Assembly: GCF_014131735.1 (NCBI RefSeq)
Contig: NZ_CP039121.1
Span: 3,100,001 to 3,164,000 of the forward strand
Length of the DNA: 64,000 nt
Source of the DNA: Lactiplantibacillus plantarum
GTDB lineage: Bacteria > Bacillota > Bacilli > Lactobacillales > Lactobacillaceae
Direction: 5' to 3'
Each line of letters opens with the position of its first letter. Within the stretch, counting starts at the first letter, position 1. Below, piece after piece: positions 50,317 through 58,552 of the stretch. The position numbers and the translations under genes were made by a program. The notes below the pieces were generated by a model, which did no database searches, was not told the DNA's origin, and saw only the letters and a list, made by a program, of their open reading frames with translations.

Positions 50317-51057
50317 TTACATTTGATTGATCATACTAGCTGAGTAGGCGGCACCAAAGCCGTTATCAATGTTGACAACGGTAATCCCCGACGCACAGCT
50401 ATTGAGCATGGTCAATAGCGCGGTCATACCTTGAAAACTAGTACCATAACCAACGCTGGTCGGCACTGCAATCACGGGCTTATCAACTAGTCCACCAACG
50501 ACACTGGCCAGCGCACCTTCCATGCCCGCAATCACAATGACCACCCGGGCACCACGAATCACATCCAACTTGGCAAACAGTCGGTGGATTCCCGCAACAC
50601 CCACGTCATAGACTCGTTCAACACGATTGCCAAAAGTTTCCGCGGTTACTGCTGCTTCTTCAGCAACCGGTTGATCGGAGGTCCCCGCCGTCACCACAGC
50701 AATGTACCCTGGTGTTTTCGGTGCGGGTTGTTCCCCGACCGTCATACACTGCGCAGTGGCATGATAGACAGCCGTTGGTAACGCTGGTTGGAGTGCCGCG
50801 AATTTTTCTGCGGATAACCGGGTCGTTAAAATCGGCAACGTCTGTTGGGACAAGGCTTGCACGATACCCACAATTTGGGTTGCCGTCTTACCAGCACCGT
50901 AGATGACCTCAGGAAAGCCATTGCGGCGTTGACGATCTAAATCGACATTGGCAAAACCTAATGCCGCTGTTTTGCCCGCTTCTAACTGTTGGGCAGCCGC
51001 CGTCGGACTTAATTGCCCTGCCGCCACTTGTTGTAATATTTCTGCTGTGGTTGCCAT
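50317..51057 (-). CDS. larB: LarB, carboxylase/hydrolase of nicotinic acid adenine dinucleotide
   Basis: A 246-residue protein. The C-terminal half resembles PurE ([42 protein letters not shown]). It carboxylates the pyridinium ring of NaAD and cleaves the dinucleotide, the first step of nickel-pincer synthesis. Cys221 in MLNSCASG is the residue reported to attack the ring in the L. plantarum enzyme. Its ATG starts one base after the larA stop. Confidence 0.96.
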   Translation of the reverse strand: MATTAEILQQVAAGQLSPTAAAQQLEAGKTAALGFANVDLDRQRRNGFPEVIYGAGKTATQIVGIVQALSQQTLPILTTRLSAEKFAALQPALPTAVYHATAQCMTVGEQPAPKTPGYIAVVTAGTSDQPVAEEAAVTAETFGNRVERVYDVGVAGIHRLFAKLDVIRGARVVIVIAGMEGALASVVGGLVDKPVIAVPTSVGYGTSFQGMTALLTMLNSCASGITVVNIDNGFGAAYSASMINQM

Positions 51058-51058
51058 A

Positions 51059-52333
51059 CTACTTCACAATAACGCCTAAACCATCAGGAATAACCGTCAC
51101 TTTAGCGGCTTGACCCTCGCGCGCATAGGCCTTTTCCATGGCTTCATCTAACGTCTTGGCCAGTTCCATATGCATATTCGTAATCAAATCAGGATCAACG
51201 AGGTCTGACACAAAAATCACGTGATGATGAACTAAGATTCGAGCAAAGATTTGGGCCGTCCATTGGTCAGGAATAGTTTTAAGCCGTGGCGTGTTGATTG
51301 CTTGGTCCAGGAATTCCTTAGGATCATCAACGTCAGCTAAGTTGTGATAAAACCCTTCACCACCGTGACCATCACGAGCACCGGCAACCATAATAATCGT
51401 GCCGCCTTCTTTGTTTGTTGCTTCAGCAGCGGTCATTCCTTTAACGGCCTGATAAATATTTTGATCAAGCGGATAACCACCATTCGTCGAAATCGCAATG
51501 TCACAATCAATGGCTGGTACACTAGAAAGTTCTTTGACAAAGTCACAGCCCACTTTATGGGCGGCTTCCATGTCACCGGCAAATGACCCAATGATTTTTT
51601 TATCTTCGTCTAAAACAACATTGATAATAAAGGCAAGTTTAGCGGTCCGAGCAGCGTACACCATATCCTTATGAATCGGATTATGCATTAAATTACCGGT
51701 CCGGGCCTTCGGTGAGTTAATAAATTCGCCGGAATGGTTCGCCATAATCGTCTTGTATGAAGCAATCCCAGGTAAAACGGACTTCCGACCACCTGAAAAA
51801 CCAGCAAAGAAATGTGATTCGATAAAGCCTTCGGAGATTAGCAAATCTGCTTCAGCAGCGACCTTATTAATAATGCAATCGCCGCCAGATGGTAATTGGC
51901 CAATCTTGACCATACTACTGTCATCGGTTGAGACATGCATCACGATTTCTTCGTTATTGACGATGTCTTCACCATACTTATTCACCAATTCTTCGTGGGT
52001 TGATGGCCGATGGAAACCAGTAGCTACGAGGATCCGAATCCGTGCATCGGGCGCCACTGACCGTAACCGCCGCAATAGGATCGGGGTGATAATATGTGAA
52101 GGAACTGGGCGCGTGTGATCGGAACTAATAATCACAATATTATGCTTCCCACGAGCAAGTTCCTCCAGCTTATCGGAGCCGATTGGATTATCCAGCGACT
52201 TCTCGACCGTTTCCTGTTCTGATAATTTGTTATGATATGTTGCAGCTTGCGACACTAACTTACCGGCGTAATTTTCATCATCAATCTGAGCCGTAATTGT
52301 GCGCTTGTCATATGGTAAATCAATTGCAACCAT
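51059..52333 (-). CDS. larA: LarA, nickel-dependent lactate racemase
   Basis: A 424-residue enzyme interconverting D- and L-lactate by hydride transfer to a nickel pincer nucleotide. The residues known from the L. plantarum structure are all in place: Lys184 (GGRKSVLPG), which binds the cofactor covalently; His200 (MANHSG), a nickel ligand; and the catalytic His108 (ATGFHRP) and His174 (IESHFFAG). It is the first gene of the lar operon. The 252-bp gap to larR holds the control region. D-lactate supply is needed for the cell wall when LdhD is missing. Confidence 0.98.
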   Translation of the reverse strand: MVAIDLPYDKRTITAQIDDENYAGKLVSQAATYHNKLSEQETVEKSLDNPIGSDKLEELARGKHNIVIISSDHTRPVPSHIITPILLRRLRSVAPDARIRILVATGFHRPSTHEELVNKYGEDIVNNEEIVMHVSTDDSSMVKIGQLPSGGDCIINKVAAEADLLISEGFIESHFFAGFSGGRKSVLPGIASYKTIMANHSGEFINSPKARTGNLMHNPIHKDMVYAARTAKLAFIINVVLDEDKKIIGSFAGDMEAAHKVGCDFVKELSSVPAIDCDIAISTNGGYPLDQNIYQAVKGMTAAEATNKEGGTIIMVAGARDGHGGEGFYHNLADVDDPKEFLDQAINTPRLKTIPDQWTAQIFARILVHHHVIFVSDLVDPDLITNMHMELAKTLDEAMEKAYAREGQAAKVTVIPDGLGVIVK

Positions 52334-52384
52334 GACTTTTAGCCATCCTCTTTCTCTAAAAACTAATTTTTACATGCACGTTTT

Positions 52385-52501
52385 GTTATACTAGAAGACG
52401 GATAACTTGTCCGTTACATTTTAAGTTTTCAAAAATAGTTAACAAATGTATACTTTAAATGCGATTGTCACAATCATGAAAACCGCTATGCTTAAGTAGC
52501 G
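52385..52501. promoter_or_regulatory. larA-larR intergenic control region with three dyads
   Basis: A minus-strand TATAAC (52385-52390) is the likely larA -10 box. Three dyads are visible: ACGGATAA-C-TTGTCCGT (52398-52414, one mismatch), overlapping the -35 region; GATTGT-C-ACAATC (52463-52475, perfect); and CGCTA-N8-TAGCG (52484-52501). LarR, a Crp-Fnr-type activator, is known to bind a palindrome here, but I cannot say from sequence which dyad it is. Confidence 0.55.
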
Positions 52502-52585
52502 TTATCGTCGTGATTACTGTTGAGAATCGCTATTTTTACTGACCTCAACCTTAAAAATTATTCACGAAAGAACTGAAAAACTAAG

Positions 52586-53251
52586 ATGGTATTAACTGAT
52601 ATTGAATATTTACTAAGTTATTTGGAAGCCCATCACGTGCCGACAATCAAAAAAAAGCGGCATACTTACCTGACCTATCATGGTTTAGCCGAACACTATA
52701 CGTACGTCTTAAAGGACGGCATCATCAAAAACAGCATTATTTTACAAGACGGTCGCGAATATAATTTATCTTATATTGCCAAGCCCGACGTGATCTCCCT
52801 GCTGCGTGATGAAGTTTCTCGTTCTACGGATCAACCGTTTAACGTCCGTATTGAGTCCGAATACGCCACTTTTTATCAGGTCAACCGGGTCGCTTTTTGG
52901 AAGTACGTCAACAGCACGCCTGAACTGCAAAACTACGTTAAAAATTATTACCGTAAAAAGTTGTCCGAAAACATTCTTCGACTGCAACGGATGGTCATGA
53001 ACGGTAAAAAAGGGGCCATTTGTGCCTTTATCTATAGTCTTGTTGATTTGTTCGGACGAAAAGTTAACGAAGGGATTCTGATTGACTTTGTGGTCACCAA
53101 TGACGACATTGCCGGTTTCTGTGGTATCAGCTCCCGGAGCAGTGTCAACCGGATGCTCAAGGAATTACGAACAGACGGCGTCATTACGGTCAAAAATCAC
53201 AAATTTATTATTCAAGATGTTAGTTACCTCTTAGATCAAATTGCAAATTAG
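52586..53251 (+). CDS. larR: LarR, Crp-Fnr family activator of the lar genes
   Basis: A 221-residue regulator. A cyclic-nucleotide-binding-like beta barrel (residues about 10-110) is followed by the long dimer helix (VKNYYRKKLSENILRLQRM) and a winged helix-turn-helix (VTNDDIAGFCGISSRSSVNR). It activates larA-E and the nickel transporter in response to L-lactate, while D-lactate antagonises it. Its place between the two operons and 15 bp before larMN supports the call. The start ATG has no strong ribosome site. Confidence 0.94.
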   Translation: MVLTDIEYLLSYLEAHHVPTIKKKRHTYLTYHGLAEHYTYVLKDGIIKNSIILQDGREYNLSYIAKPDVISLLRDEVSRSTDQPFNVRIESEYATFYQVNRVAFWKYVNSTPELQNYVKNYYRKKLSENILRLQRMVMNGKKGAICAFIYSLVDLFGRKVNEGILIDFVVTNDDIAGFCGISSRSSVNRMLKELRTDGVITVKNHKFIIQDVSYLLDQIAN

Positions 53252-53265
53252 TGAGGTGCTCATCC

Positions 53266-54252
53266 GTGCATATTCCGGATAATTATTTAAGTCCCGCAAC
53301 TTGCGGAACGTTGGTCACCGCGATGGCTCCCGTCTGGACCGTCGCCGTTTTAAAAGTTAAAGTTCAAATCAAAAAACATCATGAAACCCTGCCAATGCTC
53401 GGCATCGCCGCTTCATTGGCTTTTTTAATTATGATGTTCAACTTGCCGATTCCAGGTGGGACCACGGCTCACGCTGTCGGGGGAACCCTGTTAGCTGTCT
53501 TGATTGGCCCATGGGCGGCGTGTCTTGCGCTGACCGTGACGTTACTACTACAAGCCTTATTATTCGGTGATGGCGGTATCCTAGCCTTTGGCGCTAACGC
53601 GTTGAATATGGCGGTCATTATGCCGTTTGTCGGCTACGCCTGCTATCGCCTAGGTCAAAAATGGCACCATGAAAAGTTGGGGCTCGCAATTGGTGCTTAC
53701 TTGGGCATTAATATGGCGGCGCTAGTTGCTGGTATCGAGCTCGGGTTACAACCCATACTGGCTCATACGGCAAGTGGTGCGCCGCTCTACTGCCCATACG
53801 GCCTCAACATTACGATACCCGCAATGTTGACGGCTCACTTATTAGTCGCCGGCTGGGTCGAAGTCGTCTTCACACTGCTTGTCTTTCAATTTGTAAAACG
53901 AGTCGCACCGACTAACCTCTATCAGACACCCACTCGGCGCAATCAGCGGCCGTGGATCGCACTGCTACTCGGATTAGCGGTGTTATCACCATTAGGCTTG
54001 TTGGCTAGCAATACGGCTTGGGGCGAATGGAGCCCCCAAGAATTACAGCAACGGCTAGCGCAACAACATATCAGTACTCACGCGCCTCAAGGAATGGTCC
54101 ACGGGTTCCATTTTCAGGCCCTGTTCAGTGATTACGCCATCGCGGGCTTACCGGTCAGTGTGGGTTATATTTTATCGGCCATTACCGCTGTTTTGATTTT
54201 CTTACTTTTGATTCGAGGTCTTCAACATGAAACCGACACGTCCCAACACTGA
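53266..54252 (+). CDS. larMN: LarMN, nickel-binding S component fused with NikN-like domain of an ECF transporter
   Basis: A 328-residue membrane protein. It begins MHIPDNYLSP (GTG start); the very N-terminal His2 is a nickel/cobalt ligand in CbiM/NikM proteins, so the start position matters. GTGAGGTG lies 7 nt upstream. About seven helices of NikM are followed by the NikN-like part (from about residue 225) with one periplasmic loop and a C-terminal helix. It supplies nickel for LarA. It overlaps larQ by 26 bases. Confidence 0.94.
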   Translation: MHIPDNYLSPATCGTLVTAMAPVWTVAVLKVKVQIKKHHETLPMLGIAASLAFLIMMFNLPIPGGTTAHAVGGTLLAVLIGPWAACLALTVTLLLQALLFGDGGILAFGANALNMAVIMPFVGYACYRLGQKWHHEKLGLAIGAYLGINMAALVAGIELGLQPILAHTASGAPLYCPYGLNITIPAMLTAHLLVAGWVEVVFTLLVFQFVKRVAPTNLYQTPTRRNQRPWIALLLGLAVLSPLGLLASNTAWGEWSPQELQQRLAQQHISTHAPQGMVHGFHFQALFSDYAIAGLPVSVGYILSAITAVLIFLLLIRGLQHETDTSQH

Positions 54253-55048
54253 TATTCCAGCTTGGCTGCAAACTACGACCACCACGCCAACACCTGCTAT
54301 TAAAGCGAAATTTTGGCAACGTAATCAGCGTCACCTACGCCAATTACTCAGTCGACTAGCACAGCCAGCGCCAGTCACGGCAACGTCTCATTGGCGCGTT
54401 GCACCGCAATTCAAATTAATTCAGCTCCTGTTGCTCGTCATTTTAATTGCTTTAAGTAATAATCTCATTCTGTTATGGGGCCTAGCACTATTAGTTGGGT
54501 GCCAATTATTATGGTTACCTCCACGCCAACTGCGCCGTTTTATGGGAAGCTGGCTAATCAGTGTTGGGATGGCCATGCTGTTCGTATTACCGAGCTACTG
54601 GTTAGCCGGTCCCACCACGCTATTATTCTTTGGCCTTAAAACCAGTCTAATGCTGGCAAACGCTCAATATTACCGTCTAACCACGCCGTTTCAAGATTTA
54701 TTGGCTGGCTTGAAGGCACTCCATTGCCCTGATCTATTAATTATGACTTTGGCCATTGCCATCACGTACTTACGAATGCTCGGCCAACATCTATTGCTGA
54801 CGATGGAAGCACTAGAATTGCGGACGGTCGCCCCAACGGCTCATCCATACCGTTTAATCGGCGCATTATTTGGTAATTTATATCTTAAAAGTTACACTTA
54901 TGCGCTAGAACTATACGCTGCCATGGAAGCACGCGGGTTCAATGGTCATTACGCGCGCTCAACCGGGCGTCGTACCCATTGGCGCGATTATCTTGCCCTG
55001 AGCCCAGCGATTATTGTCTGGATATTATTTATTTTTTGGAGGCATTAA
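54227..55048 (+). CDS. larQ: LarQ, transmembrane T component of the nickel ECF transporter
   Basis: A 273-residue CbiQ/NikQ-like protein with five or six helices. The ATPase-coupling motifs are MEALELRTVAP and YAAMEARGFNG (A-R-G type). The first 60 residues are polar and Thr-rich, longer than usual. The start overlaps the end of larMN by 26 bases. With LarMN and LarO it forms the nickel importer needed for lactate racemase activity. Confidence 0.92.
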   Translation: MKPTRPNTDIPAWLQTTTTTPTPAIKAKFWQRNQRHLRQLLSRLAQPAPVTATSHWRVAPQFKLIQLLLLVILIALSNNLILLWGLALLVGCQLLWLPPRQLRRFMGSWLISVGMAMLFVLPSYWLAGPTTLLFFGLKTSLMLANAQYYRLTTPFQDLLAGLKALHCPDLLIMTLAIAITYLRMLGQHLLLTMEALELRTVAPTAHPYRLIGALFGNLYLKSYTYALELYAAMEARGFNGHYARSTGRRTHWRDYLALSPAIIVWILFIFWRH

Positions 55049-55049
55049 C

Positions 55050-55781
55050 GTGGTATTGATTAAATTGGTGAATATTTGCTATGATTATCCTGATACGTGT
55101 GGCTTGAAGGACCTCAGCTTAACGGTCAACTCAGGCGACTTTGTCTGTCTAATGGGGCCCAATGGATCTGGTAAATCGACCCTTTTACGACTATTGAGTG
55201 GATTAGCTAGTCCAACTAGTGGCACTTATCAGTTTCACGATCAGCCGATTACGACCACTTATCTCGCTGATGCCCAAAATCGACAACAACTTCATCAGCG
55301 GATCGGCATGGTCTTTCAAAATACTGATGTTCAACTATTCAACACGTCGGTCACTGAGGAAGTCGCTTTCGGTCCCCGACAACTCGGTTTATCAGCAGCC
55401 ATGGTTGCGCAACGCGTCGCCGACTGCTTACAATTAACGGACTGTGCTAACTTAGCAGACCGGGTCCCTTACCAACTTTCAGGTGGTGAAAAGAAGCGCG
55501 TGGCACTAGCCAGCGTTCTCGCCTTGAACCCTGAAATTTTATTGTTAGATGAACCGCTGAACGGCTTAACAATTGCCGCTCAGCAGCAAATGCTAACCCT
55601 ACTGCAACGGCTACAAGCTGCCGGCAAAACTATCATCATGGCAAGCCATAACTACCAGCAAGTCCAAGCCGTTGGTGAACGTTTCATTATTTTTAACAGT
55701 ACCCACCAAGTCAACGCTGACCTAACGCGCGCTGATCTTGATCAGCAACCCGCTTGGCAAGCGCAATTGATGACTTTATAA
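55050..55781 (+). CDS. larO: LarO, ATPase of the nickel ECF transporter
   Basis: A 243-residue single-domain ABC ATPase. Walker A is GPNGSGKST, the Q-loop VFQNTDVQLFNTSVTEEVAF, signature LSGGEKKR, Walker B ILLLDEPLNGL and switch MASHNYQQ. In Walker B the usual Asp after LNGL is replaced (LTIAAQQQ), a small deviation. The GTG at 55050 has TTGGAGG 7 nt upstream and lies one base after the larQ stop. It ends the larR-MN-Q-O cluster. Confidence 0.93.
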   Translation: MVLIKLVNICYDYPDTCGLKDLSLTVNSGDFVCLMGPNGSGKSTLLRLLSGLASPTSGTYQFHDQPITTTYLADAQNRQQLHQRIGMVFQNTDVQLFNTSVTEEVAFGPRQLGLSAAMVAQRVADCLQLTDCANLADRVPYQLSGGEKKRVALASVLALNPEILLLDEPLNGLTIAAQQQMLTLLQRLQAAGKTIIMASHNYQQVQAVGERFIIFNSTHQVNADLTRADLDQQPAWQAQLMTL

Positions 55782-55801
55782 TTAAGAGGAGTTGAGAAGA
55801 G

Positions 55802-56035
55802 ATGCTTAATCCAAATACTGAGATCCATCGTGGTTGGAACCGGCGCGTTGTGACCGGTAAGACTTTAGCTGAATGTGATGAACGTTTAGTAAAGTATTTA
55901 AACGACCAAGATTATGGTTCTGGTGAATTCGTTGTTTTACACGAAAATGACGGTAGCAACGAAAACACTGGCTATGATTTACCTGATGGCGATAACTGCT
56001 ACATTAGTTTCTTGATTTATAACAGCCGACTTTAA
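55802..56035 (+). CDS. Small conserved acidic protein of unknown function
   Basis: A 77-residue soluble protein (MLNPNTEIHRGWNRRVVTGK at the start; DYGSGEFVVLHENDGSNENT in the middle). It has no signal peptide or membrane helix. GAGGAG lies 10 nt before the ATG, and it starts only 20 bp after larO without an intervening terminator. It may therefore be co-transcribed with the nickel transporter genes. I do not recognise a family and assign no function; a role linked to lactate or nickel would be a guess from position. Confidence 0.7.
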   Translation: MLNPNTEIHRGWNRRVVTGKTLAECDERLVKYLNDQDYGSGEFVVLHENDGSNENTGYDLPDGDNCYISFLIYNSRL

Positions 56036-56102
56036 GTTGGTGGTGACAAAAATGCTTATTGGTGGATGATCGCCAGTAAGCATTTTTTGTTAAACTCACA
56101 AA

Positions 56103-56877
56103 CTATTCTGATTTTAAGCCCAACTCGGCTAACATGATTCGTGCAAACGCCACTAAGTTTGGACGTGACCATCGTATAACCTGTTCGTCCTGTTGACCAG
56201 CATAGGCTGCTGACGCCTGCCTGATCAACGGATGCCACTGTGTTGGCAGCTGTCCCCCATTCACCCCCGGCCTGCTTAGAAATAATTAACTGATCTTGCT
56301 GGTAAGCGCGAACTCGACAAAGGTTTAATACCGTATACATTGGTAACTGAACGATCGCCGTTTCAGCATTCGCGATATCAGACTTGATACTGTCCCAGTA
56401 GGCCACCGCAGGAATGGGGCCAAAGACCGTTGTAATGGCTGGTCCAAGCAAGACTTGTCCCGCTGCTTGGAGAATTGTTAAGTGGGCAGCAAGATCAGGA
56501 TCAGTACCGTGCATCGTCTTTAGGTAGGCCAGCGGTGCCTGTTGATAATGCTCATAATGGTATTTTGAAAAATGAAAATCGAATGGGCAAGGATGCGCAA
56601 AATGCTGAGTTGCACTAAGTAACAGCACGTGAAACTCCAATCCCTTGTGTGGCGCTAATGGCCACAATTGCGTTATGGTAGCTGTCATTAACTGCCGTTT
56701 TTCAGCTAATGTTAACGAACGCCGAACAACGATCAGATAGTCTAAATCGCTCACCTGTTCGTTATATGAGCCTAAAACATAGGATCCATGCAGGTAAATA
56801 CCAACAAGGTTTGTTTTTAAAATTGCGGTGGTCGTTTGTTGAATGGCTTGTAATAACCGTGGTGTCGATGTCATCAT
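56103..56877 (-). pseudogene. Nucleotidyltransferase (aminoglycoside adenylyltransferase-like), frameshifted in a G5 run
   Basis: The N-terminal part is a nucleotidyltransferase with the polymerase-beta motif GIYLHGSYVLGSYNEQVSDLD, a Gly-Ser and two Asp for the metal site. The length and layout match ANT(9)/AadA-like enzymes with a C-terminal helical domain. The frame goes wrong after GGEWG: the sequence continues sensibly in another frame (QLPTQWHPLIRQAS, then AFARIMLAELGLKSE, stop TAG at 56103-56105). Deleting one G from the five at 56254-56258 (C on the + strand) restores one protein of about 257 residues. As written, translation would end at 56056 with an unrelated tail. GGGGAG lies 7 nt before the ATG. 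Confidence 0.78.
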
Positions 56878-56904
56878 CAAACCACTCCCCTCTAAGTCTT
56901 GAGC

Positions 56905-57030
56905 TTAGCGATAGCCACGAAGATGCTTAATCAACCACGCTTCATCGAAAAGCTTTTCCCAATCACGTTCGATAGAAATATTGCCAGTTTGTTTGATAAA
57001 TGAGCGATGCTGATAAGTTTCTAATAACAT
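56905..57030 (-). CDS. Small ORF (41 aa) before the nucleotidyltransferase
   Basis: An ATG at 57030 with GGGAG 5 nt upstream opens 41 codons (MLLETYQHRSFIKQTGNISI, then a charged tail with WEKLFDEAW). It ends 27 bp before the nucleotidyltransferase start. No family is recognised. It may be a small real protein or the remnant of a larger gene. Confidence 0.45.
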   Translation of the reverse strand: MLLETYQHRSFIKQTGNISIERDWEKLFDEAWLIKHLRGYR

Positions 57031-57116
57031 ATTTTCTCCCGTGAAGATGTGTTACGGTTCGTGCGTATCATATCATGCAACGCACTAAAGAAAATAACGG
57101 ACTGCCAAGTGCCAGT

Positions 57117-57132
57117 TGTTTCACGTGAAACA
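57117..57132. other. parS: parS site (perfect)
   Basis: TGTTTCACGTGAAACA, identical to the copy at 19210. It lies two bases beyond the stop codon of the next gene. Confidence 0.92.
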
Positions 57133-57134
57133 TC

Positions 57135-57884
57135 CTACTTCAAATAAACACGAGTCAGCGCTTCGCACAATTTTTCATTACACTCTTGAGCGTTATGAAT
57201 GGTCTGCAAAACTTGCTGCTCGTCACCTTGTGGCTGTGTTAACACCACCCACACGTCAACGTTCGCTTGATGAACATCATCACTCAAATGTGTCGGCAAA
57301 GCCGTTGAACTTTGCGGTGTGGGTAGATTAATTTGTTGTAACGTTAAACCAAGTTGATCAATTGCCTTAATTAGCGCCGCCACTGGTGCTTGCATTGGTT
57401 CTGCCAACGTCTCACTTAACTGTCGAAAGCCACCGCTATCTCCTAGTGCCCAGTTGCCACTAAAGCCAACCGCGTCAATAGGGTCATCCGTCCGACGATA
57501 AGTCACATATCGAACTGGCATCGGTCCCTGAGCCAAGAGTCCGGGCATCGTTTCCAAGTTCGCATTGATCTCAGCTAAAGGTAATTCTCGGAAATCATGG
57601 CCGACTAGTTCGTAACGACCACCAACCAATTGATAATCAACTAGTCCCATCGCCTTAATCAGGCCAGCTTGCACTTTGAAACCATCGTAACTAACTTTTA
57701 ACGCATCGAACACATCAATCGCTTGCGCGTCGGTTCGAAAACCAAAGTTTGGCCCCGCCCCTTCTGGATAAACGAGATTACATTGATACTGAAACGACAT
57801 GCCGATTACACCTAAGTCTTGATTGGCCCGCTTCGCTTCATCACTAAATTCACCGAAATAACCGGCTACAACTCTAAAGCTCAT
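57135..57884 (-). CDS. Conserved protein of unknown function
   Basis: A 249-residue soluble protein beginning MSFRVVAGYFGEFSDEAKRA. No signal peptide, membrane helix or catalytic motif is recognised. The C-terminal 80 residues look helical and acidic. GGAGGG lies 6 nt before the ATG. It stands alone between the parS site and the Trp T-box. No function is assigned. Confidence 0.65.
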   Translation of the reverse strand: MSFRVVAGYFGEFSDEAKRANQDLGVIGMSFQYQCNLVYPEGAGPNFGFRTDAQAIDVFDALKVSYDGFKVQAGLIKAMGLVDYQLVGGRYELVGHDFRELPLAEINANLETMPGLLAQGPMPVRYVTYRRTDDPIDAVGFSGNWALGDSGGFRQLSETLAEPMQAPVAALIKAIDQLGLTLQQINLPTPQSSTALPTHLSDDVHQANVDVWVVLTQPQGDEQQVLQTIHNAQECNEKLCEALTRVYLK

Positions 57885-58104
57885 GTTTAGCCCTCCTTAA
57901 TCTTGTCACCGCAATATTGAATCCGTTTACATTATTGATGTCATTATAATTTTTATTCGCGCATAATGAAAGTAATTAATGCTTGCAGCCGTTATTAAAA
58001 ACCACGCAATCAATGCCACTCGACACTATATTAATCCTCGGTTTATTTACGAACATCGTTTTCTGTTTGACTAAATTTATAGTTGAACAATATTTTCCCA
58101 GCTC

Positions 58105-58134
58105 TTGACAACTAATTTTCAAAAGCGGTATACT
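58105..58134 (+). promoter_or_regulatory. Promoter of the Trp T-box gene
   Basis: -35 TTGACA (58105-58110) and -10 TATACT (58129-58134) are 18 bp apart, about 35 bp before Stem I. The gap before it (57885-58104) shows no gene. Confidence 0.75.
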
Positions 58135-58169
58135 CACTTCAACAAAATATCGTCCTTATAAACCAATGA

Positions 58170-58457
58170 GGTGGAGATCAAGATTATCGTGCCCGCACAG
58201 AGAGTCATCGTTGCTGAGAGTATGGCCGAACGCAGGTAATTAAATGGACCACCGAGGGCTTTGCCGAAATTAACGTCAGTTGAGAGTACGGAAAGACGTG
58301 CGACATACGTCAGTTGTCAGGGAAATGTTAGTTTCCTATGGAGTAGGAGTGTACGCGTGATTTAATCACTAAATTGGCGAACACTCAATTAAGGTGGCAC
58401 CGCGGTTATCAAACCGTCCTTAACACAGCATTGGCTGGATAAGGACGGTTTTTTTGA
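58170..58457 (+). ncRNA. T-box riboswitch with tryptophan (UGG) specifier
   Basis: The Stem I base helix GGTGG (58171-58175) with CCACC (58250-58254) places the specifier codon TGG at 58246-58248, followed by the usual A. The T-box AAGGTGGCACCGCGG (58391-58405) contains TGGC, which pairs with GCCA; tRNA-Trp has G as discriminator base, which agrees. The terminator CCGTCCTTA/TAAGGACGG with seven T ends at 58457. Uncharged tRNA-Trp should raise expression of the peptide-binding protein. Confidence 0.93.
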
Positions 58458-58552
58458 CGATAAAAACGGGGTGAAATAAATGGTCACGAAACGATGGCAA
58501 AACTCATGGATCAAACTAACCAAATACAATTATACTTTTGGAGGATTTAATT

